From positions 267,394-331,393 of the forward strand of contig NZ_BNBM01000010.1 in the NCBI RefSeq assembly GCF_014655715.1: a stretch of 64,000 bases of DNA, read 5' to 3'. The notes under the pieces are model-generated. The model searched no databases and was not told the DNA's origin. It was given only the letters and a program-made list of their open reading frames with translations. The first letter of the stretch is position 1. The number at the start of each line of letters is the position of its first letter. A program made the position numbers and the translations under genes. Shown here piece by piece: positions 33,145-41,899 of the stretch. The stretch comes from Streptomyces lanatus (lineage in GTDB: Bacteria > Actinomycetota > Actinomycetes > Streptomycetales > Streptomycetaceae).

Positions 33145-33212
33145 GACTGGGTACCATGTGACCACGCACGACACCGCGAACGCAATATCTTCCCGACGCC
33201 TTGTCGGAATGT

Positions 33213-33731
33213 TCAGGCCGAAAGCACGGTGAGGTCGGCCGTCTCCCAACGCTCCCCGAGCCCGCTCACGGTGACATGCCGTACCTCGTCCGTCGTGTCC
33301 CCGACGGCCCGGTGGATGACGAGCTGCAACCGCTCCTCGGTCAGCTCCTCGACCTTGCCCTCGCCCCACTCCACGACGATCACCGATTCGGGCAGCGAGA
33401 CATCGAGGTCGAGGTCCTCCATCTCGTCGAGGCCGCCGGACAGCCGGTAGGCGTCGACGTGGACGAGCGGCGGGCCGTCACCGAGGGACGGGTGGACACG
33501 GGCGATCACGAAGGTGGGGGAGGTGACCGCGCCCCTGACCCCCAGCCCCTCGCCGAGCCCGCGCGTCAGGGTCGTCTTGCCCGCGCCGAGCTCCCCGCTG
33601 AGCATCACCAGGTCGCCCGCGCGCAGCAGCTTGGCGAGTCGGCGGCCCAGCTCCCGCATCTGGTCGGGAGAGGTGACGGTCAGCTGAAGGTCACCCGCGT
33701 TGTGCGGTGCTGCTGGTGCTTCCATAGCCAC
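33213..33731 (-). CDS. tsaE: t6A biosynthesis ATPase TsaE
   Basis: 172-residue ATPase needed for threonylcarbamoyl-adenosine synthesis: TSPDQMRELGRRLAKLL, P-loop SGELGAGKTTLTRGLGEGLG, SPTFVIARVHPS, VHVDAYRL and VVEWGEG. The GTG at 33731 is preferred over the ATG two codons later because AGGAG is nine bases upstream. The start lies inside the 3' end of the alpha/beta hydrolase gene (41-base overlap), so both are in one transcript, with alr upstream. Confidence 0.94.
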   Translation of the reverse strand: MAMEAPAAPHNAGDLQLTVTSPDQMRELGRRLAKLLRAGDLVMLSGELGAGKTTLTRGLGEGLGVRGAVTSPTFVIARVHPSLGDGPPLVHVDAYRLSGGLDEMEDLDLDVSLPESVIVVEWGEGKVEELTEERLQLVIHRAVGDTTDEVRHVTVSGLGERWETADLTVLSA

Positions 33732-34932
33732 TAACCGTAGCTCCTGCGGGCACGGCACCCGCCCGGGTGAGGAGGTCGGCCATACGGTCGGTGACGACCT
33801 CCGGATGCTCCAGCATCACCAGGTGCCCGGCGTCCGGCACGAGCACCAGCTCGGCGTCCGGCAGCAGGTCGGCGATGGCCTCGCTGTGCTCACTCGGCGT
33901 GACCAGGTCGCCCACACCGGCCAGGACGAGCACCGGCATGTCAGTGAAGAGGGCGAGCGCCTCGGTCTTGTCGTGGTCGGCGAAGGCCGGGTAGAACTCC
34001 GCGACCACGTCGATCGGCGTCCCCTCGATCATCCGCTCGGCGAACCGGGCGACGGCCGGGTCGACGTCCCGGGACGAGAACGAGTACCGCTTGATGATCC
34101 CGGCGAACAGATCGGCGGTGGCCCGCCGCCCCTTCTCCACCAGCTCGGCCCGCTGCCCCAGCGCCTTGAGCACGCCCGGCAGCACCCGCCGCACCGCGTT
34201 CACTCCCGCGACGGGCAGCCCGAAGTTGACCTCGCCGAGCTTCCCGGACGACGTACCGACGAAGGCGGTGGCGACGACCCGGTCGCGGATCAGGTCCGGG
34301 AACTGGTCGGCCAGCGCCATCACGGTCATCCCGCCCATGGAGTGCCCGACCAGCGCGAGCGGCCCCTCGGGAGCCGCCGCGTCGATGACGGCCTTCAGAT
34401 CCCGCCCGAGCTGCTCGATGTCGACATGCTTGCCTTCCTCCGTCTGGGCGACGCCGCGCCCCGAGCGGCCGTGGCTGCGCTGGTCCCAGTGCACGGTGCG
34501 TACGACGCCCCGCAGGGCCGCCCGCTGGAAGTGCCAGGAGTCCTGGCTCAGGCAGTAGCCATGGCTGAAGACGACGGTGACGGGGGCCGGCGCCTTGCGG
34601 CCGAAGAGCCGTCGCCGGCGCGGGGTGAGGGCGGGAGCGGCCTCGGGGTCGATGTCGTCGACCTCGTAGTACAGCTCGGTGCCGTCGTCGGAGTACGCCT
34701 TGCCGGGAGTGCCGCGCAACGAGCCGTACGGTCCCGCCGAGTCGAGGGCGAGTCTGGCCTTCTGCCGCATGCCGCGGCCCACTGTCATCCGCTCTATGGC
34801 GACGCCCGCGGCCGCGCCCGCCGCGATCACGCCTATCGCCGCACCGGCGATGCCGGTCGCCCTGCGCCAGTTCGCGGCCGCCCCCGTGGCGGAGGCGACG
34901 GCCGCGACGGCCTCCGCACTGCTCTCGCTCAC
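33691..34932 (-). CDS. Alpha/beta hydrolase with N-terminal membrane segment
   Basis: 413 residues: a hydrophobic Ala/Gly-rich segment near residues 25-50 (ATGIAGAAIGVIAAGAAAGVAIE), then an alpha/beta-hydrolase domain with VVFSHGYCLSQDSWHFQ (oxyanion HG), WDQRSHGRSG, nucleophile elbow LVGHSMGG, acid region LAGVGDLVTP and catalytic His in PDAGHLVMLEHPE. Substrate unknown. The GTG at 34932 is favoured over the ATG at 34962 because GAGGAG lies six bases upstream. Conserved position between alr and tsaE. Confidence 0.88.
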   Translation of the reverse strand: MSESSAEAVAAVASATGAAANWRRATGIAGAAIGVIAAGAAAGVAIERMTVGRGMRQKARLALDSAGPYGSLRGTPGKAYSDDGTELYYEVDDIDPEAAPALTPRRRRLFGRKAPAPVTVVFSHGYCLSQDSWHFQRAALRGVVRTVHWDQRSHGRSGRGVAQTEEGKHVDIEQLGRDLKAVIDAAAPEGPLALVGHSMGGMTVMALADQFPDLIRDRVVATAFVGTSSGKLGEVNFGLPVAGVNAVRRVLPGVLKALGQRAELVEKGRRATADLFAGIIKRYSFSSRDVDPAVARFAERMIEGTPIDVVAEFYPAFADHDKTEALALFTDMPVLVLAGVGDLVTPSEHSEAIADLLPDAELVLVPDAGHLVMLEHPEVVTDRMADLLTRAGAVPAGATVSGYGSTSSTAQRG

Positions 34933-35032
34933 GTACCGCTCCTCTTCGCTGGGTGGTGCCATGGGTCCGGAGGTGCCCCGCTACCGGTTACCCGTCTCGT
35001 TCCTCATTCACATAACCGCATGCGGACGAACA

Positions 35033-35099
35033 CATCACATTGCCCGCGTCACATGGCCACGTCACGAAGACGCATCACATGCACGGGCCACATCACACC
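35033..35099. repeat. Short imperfect repeats of (C/G)RTCACATG
   Basis: CATCACATTGCC, CGTCACATGGCC, GCATCACATGCAC and CCACATCACACC follow one another between alr and the alpha/beta hydrolase gene. They overlap the last codons of alr. A regulatory role for the downstream operon is possible but unproven. Confidence 0.3.
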
Positions 35100-36265
35100 G
35101 AGGCACTCTCATGGACGTAGACGCGTGGAACGCGCGTTCCGATCCGGGTGACGATTTCGTACGCGATCGTCCCCGCCGCCTGTGCCCAGTCCTCGGCGGT
35201 GGGCTCACCGTGGTCGCCGGGCCCGAACAGCACGGCCTGCGCGCCCGCCTCCGGCTCGTCCCCGCCCAGGTCGACGACGAACTGGTCCATCGCGATCCGC
35301 CCGGCGACCGTCCGCCACTTGCCGCCGACCAGCACGGGCCCCGCGCCGGAGGCGTGCCGCGGGATGCCGTCCGCGTAGCCGAGGGGGACGAGGCCGAGGG
35401 TGGTCTCGCCCGGGGTGATGTACCGATGGCCGTAGCTCACGCCATGGCCGCCCGGCACCTGCTTGACCAGGGCGATCGACGCCGAGAGCGTCATCACGGG
35501 CCGCAGCCCGAAGTCGGCGGGGCCGCCCAGCTCGGGGCTGGGTGAGATGCCGTAGGTCGCGATGCCGGTGCGCACCAGGTCGAAGTGGCTCTGCGGGAGG
35601 GTGAGCGTGGCCGGCGAGTTGGCAACGTGCCGCACCTCGGGCCGGGCGCCGCGCTCCTCGGCGTAGGCCACCATCCCCTGGAAGCAGGTGAGCTGGGCGG
35701 CGATGGAGGGATGCCCGGGCTCGTCGGCGCAGGCGAAGTGCGACCAGAGCCCGGTGATCCGGATCAGCCCCTCGGCCTCGGCGCGCAGGGCCTCACGGAT
35801 CAGCTCGGCCCAGTCGTCACCCGGCTGGCAGCCGCCGCGGCCGAGCCCGGTGTCGGCCTTGAGGTGCACGCGAGCGGGGGCGCCGGCCTGCCTGGCGGCC
35901 GCGGTGACCTCGCGCAGGGCCCACATCCCGCTGACGGAGACGTCGAGGTCGGCCTCGATCGCCTCCCGCCAGGGCCCGCCCGGCGTCCACAGCCAGCACA
36001 TGATCCGCATACCGCGCAGCCCGGCGGCCCGCAGCACGAGGGCCTCCTCCGGCGTCGCCGTACCCAGCCAGGTCGCGCCCGCCTCGACGGCCGCGCGGGC
36101 ACACGGCACCGCCCCGTGGCCGTACGCGTCCGACTTGACGACGGCCATCAGGGCCGCGCCCGGCGCGAGGGCACGCAGGGTCCGCACATTGGCCCGCAGG
36201 GCGGCCAGATCGATCTCGGCGCGGGCCCGCAGGGGCGCGGTCCGCAGGGCTGTTGTCTCTGTCAT
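35093..36265 (-). CDS. alr: Alanine racemase
   Basis: PLP enzyme interconverting L- and D-alanine for peptidoglycan. 390 residues with the PLP-lysine motif AVVKSDAYGHG (Lys44), TGLGRGG, the catalytic tyrosine region GHGVSYGHRYITPG and the C-terminal barrel GRIAMDQFVVDLG. First of a possible alr - hydrolase - tsaE run on the minus strand; the LDT gene lies just upstream on the same strand. Confidence 0.96.
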   Translation of the reverse strand: MTETTALRTAPLRARAEIDLAALRANVRTLRALAPGAALMAVVKSDAYGHGAVPCARAAVEAGATWLGTATPEEALVLRAAGLRGMRIMCWLWTPGGPWREAIEADLDVSVSGMWALREVTAAARQAGAPARVHLKADTGLGRGGCQPGDDWAELIREALRAEAEGLIRITGLWSHFACADEPGHPSIAAQLTCFQGMVAYAEERGARPEVRHVANSPATLTLPQSHFDLVRTGIATYGISPSPELGGPADFGLRPVMTLSASIALVKQVPGGHGVSYGHRYITPGETTLGLVPLGYADGIPRHASGAGPVLVGGKWRTVAGRIAMDQFVVDLGGDEPEAGAQAVLFGPGDHGEPTAEDWAQAAGTIAYEIVTRIGTRVPRVYVHESASV

Positions 36266-36303
36266 CGCGCCCCCAGTGTCTCAGAGGGGTCCGACAACGC
36301 CGC

Positions 36304-37437
36304 CTAGAAGTCCTCGCGCCGGTGTCCCCACACGTACACCCGGTCGCCCTTCTTCAGCAGCCCCCACAGCTTCCGGGCGTCCCTCAGCGTCATGTTGACG
36401 CAGCCCCGGGAGCCGACGGCGGTGAAGATGTTGCCGTAGACGCCGTGGAAGGCCTGGCCCCCGCTGAAGAACTGGGAGTACGGCATGGGGCTCTTGTACA
36501 GCGTCGACACATGGTTCTTGTGCCGCCAGTAGACCGCGTGCCAGCCGTTGCGCGTCCCGTATCCCTCGCGTCCGCTCCGGATGGGCACGGGCGCGAACAC
36601 GACGCGCTTGCCGTCCTGCACCCAGGCCAGCTGCTGGTCGAGGTCCACACAGGCGACCCGGTACTTGCGCACGGGGCACTTCTTGTCGGCGTTCGGGTTC
36701 TTGCGGGCGGCGACCAACTGCATGGTGGCCCACGTCACGGGACCGGCGTAGCCGATGGCGGGCTTGATGCCGTACTTCTTCTGAAAGGCACGGATGGCCT
36801 TGCAGTCGCCCTTCGACTGCTCCCCGTCGACCGGCCGCTTCAGCCACCGCTCGATCTCCCGCTGCCGCAGCCCGTCCTCCTCGCTGCACGTCACGCCACC
36901 CAAGGCGTCGATGGGATCGACGTACTCCACGAGGTCGTACGCGCTCTTCGGCGCGTCCTTGGGCTCGACGGCGTCCTCCTTCTTGCTCGGCTTGTACACC
37001 TTCGGCGGCAACGACTGGTCGGGCGTGTCCATCTGCCGGGGCGGAAGCAGGTGCAAGGGCAGCCCGGGCACGAGCTCGACGGCCTGCGGGCCGGGGGCCG
37101 GGGGGACGGGATCCATGGGGCCGGTCGCGTCCACGGGGTCCATGGAGCCAGTCGCGTCCACGGAGTCCTTGGAGCCAGTCGCGTCCACGGAGTCCATGGG
37201 TCCTGTCGCGTCTACGGAGTCCATAGAGCCGGTCGCGTCCACCGAGCCGGTCGCGTCCACGGAGTCCATCGAGCCCGCCGAACCCTCGGCGTCCACGGAA
37301 TCCACCGAGTTCACCGCGTCCACGGAGTCCACAGAATCCACGGAGTCCGCCGTGGCGCTGCCGGCGGGGACTGGCAACAGCACCGCCCCGGCGAGCAGCA
37401 CGGCGACGCTGCGGCATGCGATACGTCTGCTGATCAT
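36304..37437 (-). CDS. Secreted L,D-transpeptidase with peptidoglycan-binding domain and repeat linker
   Basis: 377 residues. Signal peptide (AVLLAGAVLLPVPAGSATA), then about 80 residues of a repeated unit of the type (S/P)MDSVDATG, a PG_binding-like domain (REIERWLKRPVD, AFQKKYGI, AGPVTWATMQ) and a C-terminal YkuD domain with FHGVYGN and the catalytic SRGCVNM (Cys346). It should make 3-3 cross-links in peptidoglycan. The start is ATG 37437 or the GTG two codons earlier (37443); neither has an obvious ribosome site. Adjacent to alr; divergent from acpS. Confidence 0.9.
   Translation of the reverse strand: MISRRIACRSVAVLLAGAVLLPVPAGSATADSVDSVDSVDAVNSVDSVDAEGSAGSMDSVDATGSVDATGSMDSVDATGPMDSVDATGSKDSVDATGSMDPVDATGPMDPVPPAPGPQAVELVPGLPLHLLPPRQMDTPDQSLPPKVYKPSKKEDAVEPKDAPKSAYDLVEYVDPIDALGGVTCSEEDGLRQREIERWLKRPVDGEQSKGDCKAIRAFQKKYGIKPAIGYAGPVTWATMQLVAARKNPNADKKCPVRKYRVACVDLDQQLAWVQDGKRVVFAPVPIRSGREGYGTRNGWHAVYWRHKNHVSTLYKSPMPYSQFFSGGQAFHGVYGNIFTAVGSRGCVNMTLRDARKLWGLLKKGDRVYVWGHRREDF
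37107..37357 (-). repeat. 27-bp tandem repeats coding the LDT linker
   Basis: About eight to ten imperfect copies of a 27-bp unit encode nine-residue repeats (consensus S-M-D-S-V-D-A-T-G), degrading to shorter D-S-V units toward the signal peptide. Slippage between copies would change linker length without a frameshift. Confidence 0.8.
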
Positions 37438-37536
37438 GCGCACAGGGAAGCGTGAGGGCCCGCCCGCGCGGGGACGCCGCGCGGCGGGGTCACTCGTTTG
37501 AGGACCATCTTTCCGGGGCCCCATAGGGTGCTCGGC

Positions 37537-37908
37537 ATGAGCATCATCGGCGTCGGCATCGACGTGGCCGAGATCGACCGGTTCGAGGCGGCGCTGGCGC
37601 GCACCCCGGGGATGGCCGAACGGCTGTTCCTGGAGCGCGAGTTGCTGCTGCCCAGCGGCGACCGCCGGGGCATCGCCTCGCTCGCCGCACGCTTCGCCGC
37701 GAAGGAGGCCCTCGCCAAGGCGCTGGGCGCACCGGCCGGCCTGCTGTGGACCGACGCCGAGGTCTGCGTCGAGGACAGCGGGCAGCCGCGACTGCGGGTG
37801 ACGGGGACGGTGGCGGCACGGGCAGCCGAACTGGGCGTGCGTTCGTGGCATGTGTCGCTGAGCCATGACGCCGGCGTGGCGTCGGCGGTAGTGGTGGCGG
37901 AGGGCTGA
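37537..37908 (+). CDS. acpS: Holo-[acyl-carrier-protein] synthase
   Basis: 123-residue trimeric phosphopantetheinyl transferase that activates ACP for fatty acid (and often polyketide) synthesis. IIGVGIDVAEIDRFEAAL carries the metal-binding Asp and FAAKEALAKALG the second acidic residue; WHVSLSHD is the CoA-binding end. Starting at ATG 37537 gives the usual length. Its 3' end is duplicated immediately downstream; nnr follows on the same strand. Confidence 0.95.
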   Translation: MSIIGVGIDVAEIDRFEAALARTPGMAERLFLERELLLPSGDRRGIASLAARFAAKEALAKALGAPAGLLWTDAEVCVEDSGQPRLRVTGTVAARAAELGVRSWHVSLSHDAGVASAVVVAEG

Positions 37909-38093
37909 ATCCACGGCTTCCGGGGCAGGCGTGCGGGAGACCCGACCGTATGCGCCACGAACGGCCGAACTCAGCATGCGTCCACCCCATGTGCCGCTGA
38001 GCCACGACCCCGGCCTCGCGCCGGCGATGGTGGTGGCGGAGGGCTGAATCCACGGCTTCCGGGGCAGGCGTGCGGGAGACTCGACCGTATGCG
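37811..38093. repeat. Tandem duplication of the acpS 3' end and spacer
   Basis: Two copies of a roughly 139-base unit (about 37811-37954 and 37950-38093). The second copy contains a degenerate acpS C-terminus (SLSHDAGVASAVVVAEG becomes a non-coding relic) and ends with the ATG of the nnr gene; the first copy ends with an equivalent ATG at 37950 that opens a 16-codon frame. The last 60 bases of the two copies differ at one position. Confidence 0.85.
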
Positions 38094-39525
38094 GACTGCG
38101 TACGGCGTGGAGACGGTAAGGGCGGCCGAACGGGAGCTGATGGCACGGCTTCCGGACGGCGCGCTGATGCAGCGGGCGGCGGCCGGACTCGCCGCGGCCT
38201 GCGCGGACCTGCTGGGCCGGGTGTACGGCAGCCGGGTCGTGCTGCTGACCGGCAGCGGCGACAACGGCGGTGACGCCCTGTACGCCGGGGCCCGGCTGGC
38301 GAGGCGCGGAGCGGGTGTCACCGCGGTGCTGCTGTCGCCGGAAAGGGCGCACGCGGGGGGCCTGGCGGCGCTGCGGCGGGCGGGCGGCCGGTCGGTGGGG
38401 GTGGCCGGCGCCGAGGAGTTGATCGAGCGCGCGGATCTCGTCGTCGACGGCATCGTCGGGATCGGCGGCAAGGGCGGCCTGCGTCCGGAGGCGGTACCGC
38501 TGGCCGAGGCGGCCGAGCGGTCCCGTGCGGCCGTGGTCGCCGTGGACCTGCCGAGCGGCGTGGACGTCGAGACGGGCGAGGTACGCGGTGCGGCTCTGCG
38601 CGCCGACCTCACCGTCACCTTCGGCACGCACAAGCCGGGCCTGCTGATCGACCCGGCACGGGAGTACGCCGGTGTGGTGCGGTTGGTGGACATCGGACTG
38701 GCGCCGCCGGCGGACGCGACGGAGCTGGAGGCGCTCCAACACGCCGACGTGGCAAGGCTGTTGCCACTCCCCTCACCGGAGACGGACAAGTACCGGCGGG
38801 GCGTGGTGGGCATCGCGGCGGGCTCGGCCCGCTACCCGGGCGCGGCGGTACTGGCGGTGGCAGGAGCGCTGCGAGGCGGGGCGGGGGCCGTTCGCTACGT
38901 CGGTCCGGCCGGGGACGCGGTGATCGCCCGGTTCCCCGAGACGCTGGTGTCGGACGGGGGCCCGAAGAAGGCCGGGCGCGTCCAGGCCTGGGTGGTCGGC
39001 CCGGGCGCCGGGGACGACGCGGCGACGGTGGCGGAGGTGCTGGCGGCGGACGTACCGGTGCTGCTGGACGCGGACGGGCTGCGCCTGGCGCACGCGGATG
39101 CGGTACGTGGCCGTACGGCACCCACTCTGATGACCCCGCACGCCGGCGAGGCCGCGGCCCTGCTCGGCATCTCCCGGGAGGAGGTCGAGGGGGCCCGGCT
39201 GGCTTCGGTACGGGAGTTGGCGGGGCGATATGCGGCGACGGTGCTGCTGAAGGGTTCGACGACGCTGGTGGCAGGGGCGGGCGGCACAGGCGCGGTACGG
39301 GTCAACCCGACCGGAACCGGCTGGCTGGCCACGGCAGGCAGCGGTGATGTGCTGTCGGGATTGGCGGGATCGCTGCTGGCGGCGGGGCTCCCGGCGTTGG
39401 ACGCTGCGAGCGTGGCGGCGTATCTCCATGGTCTCTCGGCGAGATTCGCGGCGGACGGGGCGCCGGTGGGGGCGCATGATGTGGCCGAGGGGATTCCGGG
39501 GGCTTGGCGGGATGTACGGGGCTGA
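38089..39525 (+). CDS. nnr: Bifunctional NAD(P)HX epimerase/dehydratase
   Basis: Repairs hydrated NAD(P)H. The N-terminal YjeF_N epimerase half (VVLLTGSGDNGGDALYAGARLARRG, VVAVDLPSGVDVETGEV) is joined to the C-terminal ribokinase-fold dehydratase half (GSARYPGAAVLAVAGALRGGAG, LTPHAGEAAALLG, NPTGTGWLATAGSGDVLSGLAGSLLAAG). 478 residues is normal for the fused form. The start codon lies at the end of the acpS-derived duplication. Next to acpS and alr, as in most actinomycetes. Confidence 0.95.
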   Translation: MRTAYGVETVRAAERELMARLPDGALMQRAAAGLAAACADLLGRVYGSRVVLLTGSGDNGGDALYAGARLARRGAGVTAVLLSPERAHAGGLAALRRAGGRSVGVAGAEELIERADLVVDGIVGIGGKGGLRPEAVPLAEAAERSRAAVVAVDLPSGVDVETGEVRGAALRADLTVTFGTHKPGLLIDPAREYAGVVRLVDIGLAPPADATELEALQHADVARLLPLPSPETDKYRRGVVGIAAGSARYPGAAVLAVAGALRGGAGAVRYVGPAGDAVIARFPETLVSDGGPKKAGRVQAWVVGPGAGDDAATVAEVLAADVPVLLDADGLRLAHADAVRGRTAPTLMTPHAGEAAALLGISREEVEGARLASVRELAGRYAATVLLKGSTTLVAGAGGTGAVRVNPTGTGWLATAGSGDVLSGLAGSLLAAGLPALDAASVAAYLHGLSARFAADGAPVGAHDVAEGIPGAWRDVRG

Positions 39526-39552
39526 CGGTTCTGCGTTGCAGGGCAGCGCCAC

Positions 39553-40719
39553 ATGAGGGCGATCGTGGTAGGAGCCGGCATCGGAGGCCTGGCGGCGACG
39601 CTGAGCCTGCGCCGCGCGGGCGTCCAGGTGACGCTGCTCGAACAGACACCGCGCTTCACGGACGTGGGCGCCGGAATCCAACTCGCCCCCAACGCCACCC
39701 GGGAGCTACGCCGCCTGGACGTCCTGGACACGGTGGCGGCACGGGCGGCCCACCCGGCCCACGTCAGCTTCCACACCTGGTCGGACGGCTCGGAGATCTG
39801 CCGCTACGCGCTGGGCAGGGAGGCGGAGGAGGAGTTCGGCGCCCCGTACCTGCTGCTCCACCGAGCGGACCTGCACAGCGCACTGGCGGCAGCGGTACCC
39901 CCGGAATCACTCCACCTGAACACACCGGTCGTCGCCATCGGCCAGCACGACGACTACGCCCAGGTGATGACGGCGACGGGTGAGCGCCTCACCGCGGACC
40001 TCGTGGTGGCGGCGGACGGAATCCGCTCCTCGGCCCGCCAGTGGCTCTTCGGCAAGGACGAGGCGGTGTTCTCGGGAACGGCCGCATACCGTGCCCTGCT
40101 GCCATCGTCCGAGGTGAAGGACCTGGGCCTGCCCCCACTCGCCGTCTGGCTCGGCCCCGACCGCCACTTCGTCCACTACTGGGTGCGGCGCGGCGAACTG
40201 CTCAACGTCGTGGCGGTGTTCAGCACGGGCGAGTTGGCCCAGGAGTCATGGACGGCGAAGGCGGACCCCGGCGAACAACTACGCGAGTTCACCGGCTGGG
40301 ACCCCCGGGTGCGCAGCGCCCTCGAACGCGCCGGTGAGGTGTACCGCTACGGCATCTACACCCGCACGCCCCTCACCCACTGGAACCTCGGCCGCGTCAC
40401 CCTCCTGGGCGACAGCGCCCACGCGATGGTCCCGTTCCAGGCACAGGGGGCTGCGCAGGCGATTCTGGATGCGGCGGTACTGGGCGATGTCCTGACGGGC
40501 GGGACACCGGCCGGGGTACCCGACGCCCTGGACCGCTACGTCCGCCGCCGGCTGGCGGGCGCCACGAGCATGCAGTCCCGTTCCGCACAAGCGGGCAGCG
40601 AGTTCCATTTGCCGGACGGCCCGGAGGCGGAGGAGCGGAATGCCCGTATGGCGGCGTACGCGGCTGCGCACAGGTTTATGCCGCAGGCGTCGGCGTGGGG
40701 AGTGGGGGTACGGGGCTAG
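39553..40719 (+). CDS. FAD-dependent monooxygenase (salicylate/3-hydroxybenzoate hydroxylase type)
   Basis: 388-residue flavoprotein of the class A hydroxylase fold: FAD-binding VVGAGIGGLAATLSLRRAG at the N-terminus, LVVAADGIRSSAR (DG motif), and GDSAHAMVPFQAQGAAQAILDAAVL near residue 290, where GD(S/A)AH binds FAD. It should hydroxylate an aromatic acid using NAD(P)H and O2; the substrate is unknown. Starts 27 bases after nnr. Its last bases overlap a relic on the minus strand. Confidence 0.9.
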   Translation: MRAIVVGAGIGGLAATLSLRRAGVQVTLLEQTPRFTDVGAGIQLAPNATRELRRLDVLDTVAARAAHPAHVSFHTWSDGSEICRYALGREAEEEFGAPYLLLHRADLHSALAAAVPPESLHLNTPVVAIGQHDDYAQVMTATGERLTADLVVAADGIRSSARQWLFGKDEAVFSGTAAYRALLPSSEVKDLGLPPLAVWLGPDRHFVHYWVRRGELLNVVAVFSTGELAQESWTAKADPGEQLREFTGWDPRVRSALERAGEVYRYGIYTRTPLTHWNLGRVTLLGDSAHAMVPFQAQGAAQAILDAAVLGDVLTGGTPAGVPDALDRYVRRRLAGATSMQSRSAQAGSEFHLPDGPEAEERNARMAAYAAAHRFMPQASAWGVGVRG

Positions 40720-41019
40720 GAGCCGGGCCTGCGAACAGGTCCTCGACCGCCGCGGCCGTCAGAGATCGGTCGAGCCAGAGGTTGAGGACGTCGAGATCAG
40801 TGCACGAGGTGATGCACTCACACGCGCTGTCCGATACGGGGATTCCCCGCACCTCCAGCACGGCCCCTCCCGCTTGAGGATCTCCTTGTACCTTCCATGG
40901 AGTTCGGCTCTGGCCTTCCCTGGTTCGAGCCCCAAGGCGACGCCCACCATGAGCGAGGTGGCGATGCCTGAGACTTCCTCTTGCAGCTCCGGGGTCAAGC
41001 GCTGCTGCAGGTTCGTCAA
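40676..41019 (-). pseudogene. Relic of an Rpn-like nuclease/transposase-family gene, C-terminal part
   Basis: Two frames must be joined to read the family sequence: LTPELQEEVSGIATSLMVGVALGL...RYKEILKREG, then VLEVRGIPVSDSACECITSCTDLDVLNLWLDRSLTAAAVEDLF. The second part is the same C-terminal domain as in the neighbouring relic (VLEVRGVPVPDSVRERISSCNDLDRMDAWLKRS). Only the C-terminal end survives and a frameshift separates its halves. Confidence 0.7.
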
Positions 41020-41800
41020 CGCTCACGCCCATCAGGGCTGGTACCCGGAACCTCCGGGTCCTCGGCGAAGAGATCCTCGGCCCGCTCGACCGTACGGGAA
41101 CGCTTCAGCCAGGCGTCCATGCGGTCGAGGTCGTTACAGGAGGAGATGCGCTCACGCACACTGTCCGGTACGGGGACGCCGCGCACCTCCAGCACGGACA
41201 GGATCACCTCAGCCTTGCCCTCAGCCTTGCCTTCCAGGTAGGCCGCCTCACGCACCGCCCCCCCGGCCGGGGAAGTAGCTGACGAACGACATGATGTCCT
41301 TCCATTTCTCTCCGGCTGGAGTCTTACCCAGGGTCGAGGTTCTTGGCCGCGGTCCGCGCATCGGTGATCACCGGCAGGTTCTCCGGGCTGGCGACCAGCG
41401 GGTGTGTCCGCAGAGCCGTCCAACCGCGCGTGCCGCAGTCGAAGGGGCCTGCAGCCCATTTGGCCGTGGCCCTGTCCTGACAGACCACGAGCAGCAACAC
41501 GGGCAACCCGAACTTCGCCTGGAGATAGGCGATGTAGTACGCCCAACTCGCCTCCTTGCCCGGGACCTTGCCCGACTGCGCCTCAACCGCGAGCAGGAAG
41601 TCCTCGCCGTCGGACGGCCCGACGCGCAGCACCGTGTCCACGCGCCGCTCCAGCGGCCGGGTCTCCGTCACGTCCGTGGTGACGGCATCCACGGTCGCCT
41701 TCGCGGATAAGGGAACCCCCAACACCCCGAACACGGGCGCCAGAATCTCGGGCCGCTCCTGAAAGATGCGGTGCATGCCCTCGTGAGCTGATGTGACCAT
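41016..41800 (-). pseudogene. Broken Rpn-like (PD-(D/E)XK) family gene
   Basis: N-terminal part MVTSAHEGMHRIFQERPEILAPV ... DTVLRV, FLLAVEAQSGK, WAYYIAYLQAKFGLPVLLLVVCQDRATAKWA matches a large Streptomyces family with an Rpn/PD-(D/E)XK-like fold. After AAKNLDPG the frame stops; a second frame continues KTPAGEKWKDIMSFVSYFPGRG, and a run of G then shifts to the frame AYLEGKAEGKAEVILSVLEVRG... Most of the middle region is missing, so this is an internal deletion plus at least two frame changes. The N-terminal part also contains a TTA codon. Confidence 0.75.
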
Positions 41801-41899
41801 GTGCGCAACCTTGATGGCCCATTGGACCGAAGATCCAGAAGATCTGGATACGTTCACCCTTTCGAGCAGCGAGTAAACGTTCACCCCATCGAGGTCAGC

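Noticed and set aside
36304..38742. 812-residue version of the L,D-transpeptidase
   Set aside because: The upstream part is antisense to acpS and nnr; the signal peptide begins at 37437.
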